From an uncultured Mycoplasma sp. (GTDB lineage Bacteria > Bacillota_I > Bacilli_A > RF39 > UBA660), in NCBI GenBank assembly GCA_902493595.1, contig CABUPU010000003.1:65952-129951 (forward strand): 64,000 bases of DNA, written 5' to 3'. Under the pieces are notes generated by a model. That model was not told where the DNA came from, searched no databases, and saw only the letters and a list, made by a program, of their open reading frames with translations. A program made the translations under genes and the position numbers. Every line of letters starts with the position of its first letter. Within the stretch, counting starts at the first letter, position 1. Positions 41,525 to 50,377 of the stretch are shown here, piece after piece.

Positions 41525-43444
41525 CTATATATCTAAGTTTTGAACATTAATTGCGTTTTCTTCAATAAATGTTCTTCTTGGTTCAACTTCATCACCCATT
41601 AATTTACTAAATATTTCGTCAGCCATCATACAATCTTCAACAACGATTTTACGAAGAGTTCTTTTTTCAATGTCCATTGTTGTTTCATTTAGTTCTTCAG
41701 GGTCCATTTCACCAAGACCTTTCATCCTTGTTATTTCAACTCTATTCCTAATATTTTCAGGTAAACTATTTAGATATGCATCTCTCTCTTTTTCATCAAG
41801 TACATATTTTCTTGTTTTTCCATACCTTATTCTAAATAATGGAGGCTGTGCGGCATATACGTGGCCTGCCTCAACAATCGGTCTAAAAAAGCGGTAAAAT
41901 AACGTTAAAAGAAGAATTCTAATATGAGCTCCATCGACATCGGCATCGGTCATAATTATTATTTTGTTATAACGAAGTTTATCTAAATTAAATTCTTCAC
42001 CAATACCTGTACCAAAAGCAGTAATAATAGATCTAATTTCTTCATTATTTAATGCTCTATCCAACCTATTTTTCTCAACATTTAATATTTTACCACGAAG
42101 AGGAAGTATTGCTTGTCTTAAGGAATCACGACTCTTTTTTGCAGATCCACCTGCACTATCACCCTCGACTATAAATATTTCACATTCATTTGGATCCTTA
42201 CTTTTACAATCGCAAAGTTTTCCAAAGAAATTTGTAACTGCTAAATCAGTCTTACGAGTAATCTCTCTTGCTTTTTTTGCTGCATTTCTAGCTCTACAAG
42301 CAAGCATTGCTTTCTCAACAATTATTTTAGCATCAGCTGGATTTTCCAAAAGAAACTTCTCAAACCCTTCGGAAAAGACATTATCTGCAAGTTTTCTAAC
42401 TTCTGAATTACCTAATCTTCCTTTTGTTTGACCTTCAAACTGAGGATTTGGATGTTTACAAGAAATAATCATTGTTAAACCTTCTTTAACATCATCACCT
42501 GTTAAAGATTCATCTTTTTCTTTAAGTAAATTAGCTTTTCTTGCATAATTGTTAATAACTCTTGTTAATGCTCTACGTACTCCTTCTTCGTGTGTTCCAC
42601 CATCGTGAGTATTTATATTATTAACAAATGAGTAAATATTGTCACTATAACCATCATTGTATTGTAGTGCAACCTCGAAAAATACACCTGAATCTTGACC
42701 TTCAAGATGAATAATATCATCGTGAATTGGAGTTTTGTTTTGATTTATAAATTTTACATATTCAGATATTCCACCCTCATATAAAAATGTATCTCCAGTA
42801 GTATCTTCTTCATCTCGATCATCTCTTAAAGTTATTCTTAAACCCCTATTTAAAAAGGCTAATTCCCTAATTCTTACTTTTAGAGTTTCATAGTCATAAA
42901 TTGTTGTATCAAATATTTCTGGGTCTGGTTTAAATGTTACTGTTGTGCCTGTTCTATTAGGTTCACAATCACCAATTTCGTGTAATTTTTCAACAGTATG
43001 TCCACCTTTTTCAAATCTAATAAAATAAATTTTACCATTTTTAAATACCTTTACTTCTACCCAAGAAGATAATGCATTAACTACTGAAGCACCAACTCCA
43101 TGAAGACCACCAGAAACTTTATAGCCTCCACCACCAAATTTACCTCCTGCATGAAGTACAGTATATACGGTTTCTACTGTAGATAACCCTGTTTTAGGGT
43201 GTATATCAACAGGTATACCTCTACCATCATCTTTTACTGTAATTGAATTATCTTTATTAACAATTACTTCAATATTTTTACAATAACCAGCAAGTGCTTC
43301 ATCTATTGAATTATCTACGATTTCCCATACTAAATGGTGTAACCCTTTAACATCTGTTGTTCCAATATACATTCCTGGTCTTTTTCTAACTGCCTCTAAA
43401 CCTTCAAGTACTTGAATATCCGAAGCATCATAATGTTCTGCCAT
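41525..43444 (-). CDS. gyrB: DNA gyrase subunit B
   Basis: A 639-residue ATPase subunit. GHKL domain: EIVDNSIDEALAGYC, DDGRGIPVDIHPKTG and GLHGVGASVVNALS; transducer in the middle; Toprim motifs FIVEGDSAGGSAKKSRD and MTDADVDGAHIRILLL; and the C-terminal RYKGLGEMD-like RMKGLGEMDPEELNETT. Typical length for Firmicutes. The recF-gyrB gap is 2 bases, so recF-gyrB-gyrA form one transcript running away from oriC. Confidence 0.98.
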   Translation of the reverse strand: MAEHYDASDIQVLEGLEAVRKRPGMYIGTTDVKGLHHLVWEIVDNSIDEALAGYCKNIEVIVNKDNSITVKDDGRGIPVDIHPKTGLSTVETVYTVLHAGGKFGGGGYKVSGGLHGVGASVVNALSSWVEVKVFKNGKIYFIRFEKGGHTVEKLHEIGDCEPNRTGTTVTFKPDPEIFDTTIYDYETLKVRIRELAFLNRGLRITLRDDRDEEDTTGDTFLYEGGISEYVKFINQNKTPIHDDIIHLEGQDSGVFFEVALQYNDGYSDNIYSFVNNINTHDGGTHEEGVRRALTRVINNYARKANLLKEKDESLTGDDVKEGLTMIISCKHPNPQFEGQTKGRLGNSEVRKLADNVFSEGFEKFLLENPADAKIIVEKAMLACRARNAAKKAREITRKTDLAVTNFFGKLCDCKSKDPNECEIFIVEGDSAGGSAKKSRDSLRQAILPLRGKILNVEKNRLDRALNNEEIRSIITAFGTGIGEEFNLDKLRYNKIIIMTDADVDGAHIRILLLTLFYRFFRPIVEAGHVYAAQPPLFRIRYGKTRKYVLDEKERDAYLNSLPENIRNRVEITRMKGLGEMDPEELNETTMDIEKRTLRKIVVEDCMMADEIFSKLMGDEVEPRRTFIEENAINVQNLDI

Positions 43445-43446
43445 AC

Positions 43447-44529
43447 TTAATTCTTCCTTTCTATTTGACCATTATTAGCATAATAAATATTACTTTCTTC
43501 AAGTAAACTCTTATCAACATCATTAATATCAGTGGTTGTAATAAAAGTTTGAACTTCTTTATTTAACATTTTAATGATGTTATTTATTTTTATACTATCC
43601 AACTCTGAAAATAAGTCATCAAGTATCAATATAGGATAACTCCCATTAATTAATTTAATTAAAATTAATTCAGCTAGTTTAAATGATATTATCGCATTTT
43701 TTTGTTGACCAACACTACCATATTCCTTTATATTATAACCATCTAATATAAAATCAAAATCATCATGGTGTACTCCAATCATAGTTTTACGATAATTTAA
43801 CTCTGTTTTTAAGTTCTTTTTATATACATTTTCAAGATCTTCATATGATTTATTTTTATAATCACTACGATATTTAATCTCTAAATTTCCGTAATCAAAA
43901 ATATTTTTATAAATAGATGTTAAATTTTTGTTAATATTATCAATAAAACTTTCTCTTATCTTACAAATTTCCATTCCTAAGGTAATCAATTTTTGAGTTA
44001 ATATATTTAAATATTCTAAGCTTCCATTACTATTTAAGTATAATTCTTTTAGATAAGCATTACGATTTTTTAAAACTTTATTGTAATCACTTATTAATTT
44101 GATATAACTACTATTTATTTGCGATATTTCAATATTTAACAGCTTTCTTCGATTACTTGGTGAATCAATAAATATTTTTGTATCATACGGATTAAAAAGG
44201 ACAATATTAATTTTAGAAATAAAATCCCCAACCTTTGTTATTTTTTTGTTATCAATGAATAACTTTTTAGAATTTTTGTTTAGTTCAATAAAGTATGTTT
44301 TATTATCAACTACTCCTTTTACTAAACAAACATCACTATTTTTTCTTATTAAATTATTATCATCCATTGTTCTAAAAGATTTACTCAAAGATAATAGATA
44401 AATAGCCTCAATTAAATTTGATTTACCAGTACCATTATTTCCATATATAATATTTAAATTATTTGAAAAGTCAATATTTAATTGTTCATAATTTCTAAAA
44501 TTATATAATCTTAAATTCGATATTATCAT
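43447..44529 (-). CDS. recF: DNA replication and repair protein RecF
   Basis: A 360-residue SMC-like ATPase. Walker A is YGNNGTGKSN (residues 29-38), the ABC signature region is EYGSVGQQKNAIISFKLAE, and Walker B is PILILDDLFSELD. It loads RecA at gaps with RecO and RecR (recR is at 35.2 kb). A dedicated extended -10 promoter and a tiny leader ORF lie just upstream. In Bacillus an S4-domain gene (yaaA) precedes recF; here that gene is absent. Confidence 0.96.
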   Translation of the reverse strand: MIISNLRLYNFRNYEQLNIDFSNNLNIIYGNNGTGKSNLIEAIYLLSLSKSFRTMDDNNLIRKNSDVCLVKGVVDNKTYFIELNKNSKKLFIDNKKITKVGDFISKINIVLFNPYDTKIFIDSPSNRRKLLNIEISQINSSYIKLISDYNKVLKNRNAYLKELYLNSNGSLEYLNILTQKLITLGMEICKIRESFIDNINKNLTSIYKNIFDYGNLEIKYRSDYKNKSYEDLENVYKKNLKTELNYRKTMIGVHHDDFDFILDGYNIKEYGSVGQQKNAIISFKLAELILIKLINGSYPILILDDLFSELDSIKINNIIKMLNKEVQTFITTTDINDVDKSLLEESNIYYANNGQIERKN

Positions 44530-44555
44530 TTTTGCCTCTTTTTAACTAAAATCAT
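44526..44555 (-). other. Possible 9-residue leader ORF before recF
   Basis: ATG at 44555 with AGGGGGTAAAATT just upstream encodes MILVKKRQK and ends in TGA that overlaps the recF ATG as ATGA. The strong Shine-Dalgarno and the stop-start overlap suggest coupling of recF translation, but an ORF this short can be chance. Confidence 0.35.
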
Positions 44556-44594
44556 TAATTTTACCCCCTTACCGGTACTCCTATACATACAACA

Positions 44595-44603
44595 ATTATA
44601 CCA
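44595..44603 (-). promoter_or_regulatory. Extended -10 promoter before recF
   Basis: TGGTATAAT on the minus strand (44603-44595) is a perfect extended -10. The -35 region (around TTTAAT) is poor, as is usual for this type. Start of transcription would be near 44588. Confidence 0.65.
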
Positions 44604-44626
44604 CAAATGAAGGTTAAATTAAAGAA

Positions 44627-45070
44627 CTATTTAATATTTCTTTTAAAAATAGTATCTAATCTAGAAGCTTTAAATAATTGTTTAGTAAAAATGTTATTAG
44701 ATACTGGTATTACAAGTTTTTTTTTATTTAAAAATGTAATTATTAGTTCTTTTGAATTAATAGAATAATATTTATCTACTTCAATATAATTAATCCAAAC
44801 ACAATTTATATTTTTATAAGAATTTGTTGGAAAGAAAATTAACTCTTTTTTTTCACTAATAATAATTGGTAATTTTGTTGATATACCAAGTAGTGATTTT
44901 GCACTATGCATTCTTCCTAAAAATGTGCTTCCATAATAAATACAACTATCATTTATAATGTTGTTTAAAGATCCTTCAATATAAAAATCTATATATTTTT
45001 CTACTATTTTAACTTTATTATCTATAGTTAATAATGCTAAAGTATTCTCATTTATTATATATTTGTCCAT
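44627..45070 (-). CDS. comK: ComK-family competence transcription factor
   Basis: A 147-residue protein lining up with residues of about 10-155 of B. subtilis ComK (192). Shared landmarks in order: DSCIYYGSTFLGR (ComK RSCRFFGSSYAGR), KLPIIISEKKELIFFPT (KPPIMVDPSNQIFLFPT), CVWINYIEV (CGWISHVHV), IPVSNNIF (LPISYNSF) and SRLDTIF. ComK drives late competence genes. The C-terminal part that holds the MecA/ClpC recognition peptide is missing, so degradation control may differ (inferred). The location between dnaN and recF is unlike other Firmicutes. Start follows CAGGGGGAAATT. Confidence 0.82.
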   Translation of the reverse strand: MDKYIINENTLALLTIDNKVKIVEKYIDFYIEGSLNNIINDSCIYYGSTFLGRMHSAKSLLGISTKLPIIISEKKELIFFPTNSYKNINCVWINYIEVDKYYSINSKELIITFLNKKKLVIPVSNNIFTKQLFKASRLDTIFKRNIK

Positions 45071-45105
45071 AATTTCCCCCTGACAAGGATGTTATAACAT
45101 AAAAA

Positions 45106-45132
45106 AGACAAAAACTTTGTCGATTTTTGTCT
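45106..45132 (-). terminator. Terminator after dnaN
   Basis: AGACAAAAA pairs with TTTTTGTCT around a 9-base loop and is followed by TTTTTTATG on the minus strand. It separates dnaN from comK, so comK needs its own promoter or read-through; no clear promoter was found in the 26 bases left. Confidence 0.85.
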
Positions 45133-45133
45133 C

Positions 45134-46249
45134 TTAGTATGTTTTTATTGGTAAAATTAATTCAATTATAGTATCATCATCTACACTATTAATAATTATT
45201 GGTTTATCATCACCATTTATAAGAAGTATAATATTTTCACTATCAAGAACTTTTAATGCATCTAACATATATTTTGAAGAATAACTAATTTCTAACTTTT
45301 CTTTATTATTTGAATCAATTGTTAATTCTTCTTTACTTTTACTATCTGAAGATGCAGCAAAAAGTGTCATTTTCTTGTTATCAATTACCATTTTAATAAT
45401 ATTTTTATCTTTACTTACCATAATTGTTGAGGCTCTATCAATTGCACTATAGAATTCTTTTAAATTTAAGTTAATCATATAGTTAAAATCTTTTGGAATA
45501 TAATTTGAAGTGTCTGGGTAAGTTCCATTTAATAAGGCAGTTTGGAATAATATGTTATTATAATGAAATAAAACTTTATTTTTAAATAAATCTATTTCAA
45601 CATTGCCTTCATCTTTTAAAATGTATACTAATTCATTAACACTTTTACCAGGTATTACTATATTTATATTACTATTTATAGAATCTTTTAATTTAACAGT
45701 TTTTTTAGATAATCTATAAGAATCTGTAGCTGTACACTCTAATATATCACCATTTATTTTTAAATTTAATCCTGTAAGAAGAGGTCTTACCTCTTGCATA
45801 CTCATAGCATAAGATGTTTGATTAATCATTTCTTTTAAAATTTTTGATTCTAAATATATAGTATTTTGACTTTTTTCAAGTGCTATATTAGGATATTCCC
45901 CAATATTATAACATTCAATTATATATTCATTTATATCAGAATAAATTTTTATATTATTATTATCAGTTAATTCAAAGTTAATAATTTCACTTGGCATTTT
46001 TCTTATTATTTCTAATAAACATCTACTTTGAAGTACTGCTCTACCTTCTTTTTCTATATTTACTATATTTTTTGCTTCAATAGTAGTTTTAATTGTAAGT
46101 TCACTATCACTTGCTTGTACCTCTAAACCATCATTAGTTAAGTTTAGTAATATACCATTTAATACTGGTATTGTAATTTTTGTTGATAAAGCTCTAACAG
46201 CATTTGATAAAGCCTCAACGATAATATTTTTATTAATTGTAAATTTCAT
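45134..46249 (-). CDS. dnaN: DNA polymerase III beta sliding clamp
   Basis: A 371-residue clamp of three repeated domains. Family segments: MKFTINKNIIVEALSNAVRA, IPVLNGILLNLTNDGLEVQA, ALLNGTYPDTSNYIP and the end DDTIIELILPIKTY, where the C-terminal residues line the pocket that binds polymerases. It follows dnaA after 140 bases that contain two DnaA boxes. Standard order dnaA-dnaN. Confidence 0.97.
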   Translation of the reverse strand: MKFTINKNIIVEALSNAVRALSTKITIPVLNGILLNLTNDGLEVQASDSELTIKTTIEAKNIVNIEKEGRAVLQSRCLLEIIRKMPSEIINFELTDNNNIKIYSDINEYIIECYNIGEYPNIALEKSQNTIYLESKILKEMINQTSYAMSMQEVRPLLTGLNLKINGDILECTATDSYRLSKKTVKLKDSINSNINIVIPGKSVNELVYILKDEGNVEIDLFKNKVLFHYNNILFQTALLNGTYPDTSNYIPKDFNYMINLNLKEFYSAIDRASTIMVSKDKNIIKMVIDNKKMTLFAASSDSKSKEELTIDSNNKEKLEISYSSKYMLDALKVLDSENIILLINGDDKPIIINSVDDDTIIELILPIKTY

Positions 46250-46307
46250 ATTTTTCCATCCTTCTTTCTTTTAAAATTAATTATTATGTTTATTATAATG
46301 TTTTGTT

Positions 46308-46376
46308 TGTTGATAACTTGTGAATTACTTATATTTTAATATAATTTTATTGATTTTTATTAAAATTTTATCAACA
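46308..46376. promoter_or_regulatory. DnaA boxes between dnaA and dnaN
   Basis: TGTTGATAA at 46308-46316 and TTATCAACA at 46368-46376 are two opposed DnaA-box-like 9-mers (consensus TTATNCACA) in the 140-base dnaA-dnaN gap. In B. subtilis the oriC is split with boxes on both sides of dnaA; this arrangement looks the same. Confidence 0.65.
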
Positions 46377-46389
46377 TAATTCCACAAAA

Positions 46390-47742
46390 TTATAACTTAT
46401 TTTTAATTTCTTTAATAGTATTGTTTAATTTTTCATCTTTTTTGATGTCATTATTTATTTTATCATAAGATGCTGAAATTGTTGAATGATCCCTCCCTCC
46501 AAATTCTAAACCAATTCTTTCTAGTTTTTCATCTGTTTCAACTCTACATAGATATATTGCTATATGTCTTGGTTTACTTATATTTGAAACTTTCTTTTTA
46601 CTTTTTAAATCACTAACAGTTATTCCAAAGTAATCCGCTACTGCTTTTTGTATTTTACTTATGGAGTTATCCGCATAAATATTTACACTTAAGTAGTCTT
46701 TTAAACCTTCAATTGCAAAATTTAAATCTATTTTATCAGGAACCATCATTGCTGTATAAGCCATTAATCTATTTATTGTTCCTTCTATAAATCTAATATC
46801 ATTTTGACAAGAGTTTGCTATATATTCAATAACCTCTTGATTTAATCTATTTTCTAGTGATGTATTTTTGATTTTACTATGTATTATTTTACATCTTAGT
46901 TGAAAATCTGGTGGATATATATCAACTGGAAGTCCCCACATAAATCTGCTTCTTAATCTATCCTCAATTTTCTTTAAATCATCTGGAGATCTATCAGAAC
47001 TTATTATAATTTGTTTGTTTGTTTGATATAAAGCATTAAAAGTATGGAAGAATTCTTGTTGAGATTTGTCAGCACCAACTAAAAATTGAATATCATCAAT
47101 AATTAATACATCTACATTTTTGTATTTATCTTTGAAGTTTTTAGCATAATTCATTGAACTAATGCCTTTTTCAATACTTGCTATTCCAGTGTAATCCTCA
47201 ACAAATTCATTACTTGTAACATAAAGTACTTTTTTATTAGAATGATTAACGATATAGTTTCCAATTGCATGCATTAAATGAGTTTTACCTATTCCACTTC
47301 GTCCATATAGAAATAATGGATTGTGAATTGAGCCTGGATTTTCCGCTACTGCATGAGCAGATACTACCGCAAGTCTATTAGATTCCCCTACTACAAACGA
47401 TTCAAAAGTAAATTTTGGATTTAGGTTTGTTACCCACTCTTCATTTAAATCCTCTGTTACTTCTTTGTTAGGTTTATTTTCTTTTGTTTCTTGCAATTCA
47501 TCTTCAGTGAAATATTCAATATTAAATGTTTTTCCAGTTATATTAATAAATGCTTTATCAATATATTCTTTATAATTTTCTGAAAGCATACTTTTATGAA
47601 TATCCATTGGAACAACTATTTTTAGCGTGTTACCTTCTAAAGATATTGGTCTAATTTTAGAAAACCAAAGATTATAAACATTTAGGCTAACAACCTGTTC
47701 AATTTCCTCTAAAAAGTTTTTGAATAACTCATTTACATCCAT
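46390..47742 (-). CDS. dnaA: Chromosomal replication initiator DnaA
   Basis: A 450-residue AAA+ initiator. Domain I (1-80) recruits the helicase loader; domain III has Walker A YGRSGIGKTHLMHAIG and Walker B VLIIDDIQFL; domain IV ends with ISKPRHIAIYLCR and GGRDHSTISASYDK, which read the DnaA box. ATG 47742 is preceded by a GGGGTAAGG-type site. It lies next to the oriC boxes, the standard location. Confidence 0.98.
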   Translation of the reverse strand: MDVNELFKNFLEEIEQVVSLNVYNLWFSKIRPISLEGNTLKIVVPMDIHKSMLSENYKEYIDKAFINITGKTFNIEYFTEDELQETKENKPNKEVTEDLNEEWVTNLNPKFTFESFVVGESNRLAVVSAHAVAENPGSIHNPLFLYGRSGIGKTHLMHAIGNYIVNHSNKKVLYVTSNEFVEDYTGIASIEKGISSMNYAKNFKDKYKNVDVLIIDDIQFLVGADKSQQEFFHTFNALYQTNKQIIISSDRSPDDLKKIEDRLRSRFMWGLPVDIYPPDFQLRCKIIHSKIKNTSLENRLNQEVIEYIANSCQNDIRFIEGTINRLMAYTAMMVPDKIDLNFAIEGLKDYLSVNIYADNSISKIQKAVADYFGITVSDLKSKKKVSNISKPRHIAIYLCRVETDEKLERIGLEFGGRDHSTISASYDKINNDIKKDEKLNNTIKEIKNKL

Positions 47743-47759
47743 ACCTTACCCCACATACA

Positions 47760-48086
47760 AACTTTCCTTACCTACATTGTACTTCATTTTTGCAAAAAGA
47801 TAAAGAAAAAATTTAATATAACAAGTTATCAACAAAAGTTATCAACATTTTTTCCTTTTAAATACTGGGCTTAAACCACTTATCAACATTATCAACAAAA
47901 TGATTTGTTAGTTATTTTGTTGAAAGATAATTATACTATGTGGAATTTGTTAAAATAAAATTGTTAATAATGTTGAAAACTTGGTTAACCTATTATATTA
48001 CTTTAAAATTATTGTTGATAATTTGTTAATAACATTGTTGAAAGATATAAAATAATCCAACTTTAAAATTTAATAACAAAAAATAC
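47760..48086. other. oriC: Chromosomal replication origin (oriC)
   Basis: The gene-free dnaA-rpmH stretch (47743-48148) holds DnaA boxes of the form TTATCAACA at 47826-47834, 47839-47847, 47880-47888 and 47889-47897, the last two abutting, plus an inverted TGTTGATAA at 48013-48021 and several looser TTGTTAATAA-like copies. The rest is AT-rich and suitable for unwinding. Nearly all genes to the left are on the minus strand and to the right on the plus strand, so transcription diverges from here. A TATAAT on the minus strand at 47936-47931 may serve dnaA. The exact unwinding element was not located. Confidence 0.85.
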
Positions 48087-48116
48087 TTGACTATTTGCTT
48101 GATTTATAGATATAAT
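48087..48116 (+). promoter_or_regulatory. rpmH promoter
   Basis: TTGACT (48087-48092), 18 bases, TATAAT (48111-48116): a strong sigma-A promoter for rpmH-rnpA, starting about 25 bases before the rpmH ATG. Confidence 0.85.
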
Positions 48117-48148
48117 AGTAACGCGTAAGAAAAGGAGAAAGTATATAT

Positions 48149-48271
48149 ATGAAAAGAACATATCAACCAAATAATAGAAAAATGAAAAAAACTCATGGTT
48201 TTTTCTCAAGAAAAAATGGTAAAGTTTTATCAAGCCGTAGAAAAAAAGGTAGAAAAGTTTTAAGTAAATAA
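48149..48271 (+). CDS. rpmH: 50S ribosomal protein L34
   Basis: A 40-residue basic protein, MKRTYQPNNRKMKKTHGFFS through SSRRKKGRKVLSK, slightly shorter than the usual 44 because the ARMAT-type middle is reduced. AAAGGAGAAAG precedes the ATG. It is the first rightward gene after oriC, with rnpA next, the order conserved in almost all bacteria. Confidence 0.96.
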   Translation: MKRTYQPNNRKMKKTHGFFSRKNGKVLSSRRKKGRKVLSK

Positions 48272-48273
48272 AA

Positions 48274-48299
48274 ACCACTTTAAATGTGGCTTTTTTTAA
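48274..48299 (+). terminator. Weak hairpin between rpmH and rnpA
   Basis: CCAC-TTTAAAT-GTGG followed by CTTTTTTT. The stem is only four G-C-rich pairs plus A-T extensions, so it may be a partial terminator that lets rpmH be expressed above rnpA. Confidence 0.55.
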
Positions 48300-48310
48300 A
48301 GAGGTTAATT

Positions 48311-48646
48311 ATGAAAAAAAGAGACATTGTTAAAAGTAGTGAAGAATTTAATAAAATTTTAAATAATAAACAAAGAGTATCTAATAATAGATATATTATA
48401 TTTTATTATCCAAGTGAGGATGGTAAAAAATACTTTGGTATAAGTGCTCCAAAAAAATATGGAAATGCAGTTTTTCGTAATAAAATGAAAAGAAGACTTA
48501 GATCACTTATAGATGAATGTAATTTACTATTCAAAAATGGTAAAAAATATATTATAATTATTAAGAGAGATTTTATAAATTCTGCGTATAAAGATAATTT
48601 AGAATCTTTAAGAAATTTGATAGGAGAGTTAAATGAAAAAAAATAA
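48311..48646 (+). CDS. rnpA: Ribonuclease P protein component
   Basis: A 111-residue basic protein that assists the RNase P RNA in maturing tRNA 5' ends. Start ATG 48311 follows AGAGGTTAATT; an in-frame upstream ATG lies in the terminator hairpin. The signature is GISAPKKYGNAVFRNKMKRR (family consensus RNR/K-x-KR), and YIIIIKRDF matches the third conserved block. It overlaps yidC by 14 bases. Confidence 0.95.
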   Translation: MKKRDIVKSSEEFNKILNNKQRVSNNRYIIFYYPSEDGKKYFGISAPKKYGNAVFRNKMKRRLRSLIDECNLLFKNGKKYIIIIKRDFINSAYKDNLESLRNLIGELNEKK

Positions 48647-49703
48647 GAAATTTTATATCATAGTTTTATTAGTTATAACTATGTTAACAACTGGGTGTGG
48701 CTCTAATAGCTATATTAAAGATGAAAAGGGTAAATTAGTAACAAATTCTGAAACCGGACAAAGTTTACAAAAAACTATTTATTGTAAACCTTCAGAAAAA
48801 ACAGAAATGTATGAGTTATATGAAAAGTATGAAGATCAGATGGAAGTTAAACTTTCAAAGTTACCAAGTTGTGATAAATATAAAATAAATTCTAATAAAA
48901 CAAATAGTTTATGGCAATTTTTATTTGTTAAGCCACTTGCATTTATTATTTTAAAAGTAGGTTTATTATTCAAAAATATAGGTATGACTCATGTTTATTT
49001 AGGATTATCTGTTATATTAATTGGTTTATTAATTAGAATTATATTATTACCACTTACGATTAAAACTCAAACTCAAAGTGAGAGAATTAAAAAAGCAACT
49101 CCAGAAATTCAAAAGTTAGAAAGAAAATATGGTAATGATACTTCTCAAGAAGCAATGATGGCAAAGCAACAAGAAATGATGATGATTTATAAAAAGTATC
49201 AAGTTAATCCAATGTTAAGTTGTATTATGTCACTAATTCAATTACCATTATTCTTTGCTTTCCTTGAGGCAATTTATAAAATACCTGCAATATACGAAGG
49301 AAGAATATTTGGATGGAATTTAGGAACAACTCCAAGTATTGGAATTTTTAAAAATCATCAATACACATTTATTATTCTTGTAGTATTAATTATTTTATCA
49401 ACTTATTTTTCATTTAAATTTACAATGAAACAAACTGCATCTAGTTCAAGTTTACCAGGTGCTGAAAAACAAACTAAATTTATGTTAATATTTATGACAG
49501 TATTTATTGGTTTTGCATCATTAAGTTTACCAACAGCTATTGCATTATATTGGATTGTTACTTATGCATTTATGATTATTCAAACTTATATAATTAAGTT
49601 TATAAAAACTGGTAAAACTGATAAAAAAATCAAAAAACAAAAGAAAAGTATTAATGAAAAATTAAAGGTTAAGGAGAATTTGAAGTATGGAAAAAATAAG
49701 TAA
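48633..49703 (+). CDS. yidC: Membrane protein insertase YidC/SpoIIIJ
   Basis: A 356-residue insertase, a lipoprotein with lipobox LTTGC at Cys22 and five predicted membrane helices. The hydrophilic groove is represented by LGLSVILIGLLIRIILLPLT with its Arg, and the hairpin KKATPEIQKLERKYGND follows. About 80 extra residues lie between the lipobox and the first helix. In Bacillus SpoIIIJ is needed for sigma-G activity. A basic Lys-rich tail may bind the ribosome. Overlaps rnpA and jag. Confidence 0.95.
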   Translation: MKKNKKFYIIVLLVITMLTTGCGSNSYIKDEKGKLVTNSETGQSLQKTIYCKPSEKTEMYELYEKYEDQMEVKLSKLPSCDKYKINSNKTNSLWQFLFVKPLAFIILKVGLLFKNIGMTHVYLGLSVILIGLLIRIILLPLTIKTQTQSERIKKATPEIQKLERKYGNDTSQEAMMAKQQEMMMIYKKYQVNPMLSCIMSLIQLPLFFAFLEAIYKIPAIYEGRIFGWNLGTTPSIGIFKNHQYTFIILVVLIILSTYFSFKFTMKQTASSSSLPGAEKQTKFMLIFMTVFIGFASLSLPTAIALYWIVTYAFMIIQTYIIKFIKTGKTDKKIKKQKKSINEKLKVKENLKYGKNK

Positions 49704-50301
49704 AGTAGGTAAGAATTTTGAAACAGTATTCGAAGAAATTTTAACAGAAAATAATTTAACTCAAGAAGAAGTTATTTATAAAACTACTGAAATTAAAAAA
49801 GGGTTATTTAAATCAGCAAATGTTGAAGTAACAATTTATAAAAAGTCTGATATTTATGATTTTGTAAAAGAATTTTTGAAAGAGATAGTAAATAATTTAG
49901 GCCTTGAGGTAACATTTGAAACTAAAAAAGTAGAAGATAGAGTGGTTATTAAAATGTATTCAAACAATAATAATATTTTAATTGGCCATAATGGAAATAC
50001 AATTAAGGCTCTTGAAAATTTAGTTAGACAAAAAATTCAACTTGAAACAGGTATGTTCTTTATAATTTCTTTAGATGTTGAAAACTATAAAGATAAAAAA
50101 ATTAGTAGATTAGAAAGACTTGCAAAGCAAACTGCTAGAGAAGTTAAAAGAACACATATTGATGTTCATTTAGAGAATATGAATTCATATGAAAGAAGAA
50201 TTATTCATAATGCTTTATCAGAATTTAAAGGTATTTCCACAAAAAGTACTGGTGAAGAGCCAAATAGACATATAGTTATAAGTTATATTGGAGAAAAATA
50301 G
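49687..50301 (+). CDS. jag: RNA-binding protein Jag/KhpB
   Basis: A 204-residue protein with Jag-N (1-50, EVIYKTTEIKKGLFKSANVE), a KH domain whose loop is GHNG in NILIGHNGNTIKALENL, and an R3H domain (MNSYERRIIHNALSEF). Partners with KhpA in controlling cell elongation in streptococci and is linked to SpoIIIJ in Bacillus. It overlaps yidC by 17 bases, AAGGAGAATTTG lies before the ATG, and a terminator covers its stop. Confidence 0.94.
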   Translation: MEKISKVGKNFETVFEEILTENNLTQEEVIYKTTEIKKGLFKSANVEVTIYKKSDIYDFVKEFLKEIVNNLGLEVTFETKKVEDRVVIKMYSNNNNILIGHNGNTIKALENLVRQKIQLETGMFFIISLDVENYKDKKISRLERLAKQTAREVKRTHIDVHLENMNSYERRIIHNALSEFKGISTKSTGEEPNRHIVISYIGEK

Positions 50302-50324
50302 TCAATTTCATTTTGGCTATTTTT
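50294..50324 (+). terminator. Terminator after jag
   Basis: AAAAATAGTC pairs with GGCTATTTTT (one G-T pair), 11-base loop, tail T-rich. The stop codon of jag is within the 5' arm. Ends the rpmH-rnpA-yidC-jag unit. Confidence 0.8.
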
Positions 50325-50326
50325 TA

Positions 50327-50355
50327 TTTACATTAAATTAAAATAGTGTTACAAT
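50327..50355 (+). promoter_or_regulatory. mnmE promoter
   Basis: TTTACA (50327-50332), 17 bases, TACAAT (50350-50355) with a TG one base before the -10. Starts transcription for mnmE-mnmG-rsmG about 15 bases before the AAGGAGG site. Confidence 0.75.
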
Positions 50356-50377
50356 AACGCAAGGAAAAGGAGGCACT

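Noticed and set aside
48063..48278. Minus-strand Phe/Tyr-rich frame over rpmH
   Set aside because: Antisense shadow of the L34 gene and its promoter; no independent signal.
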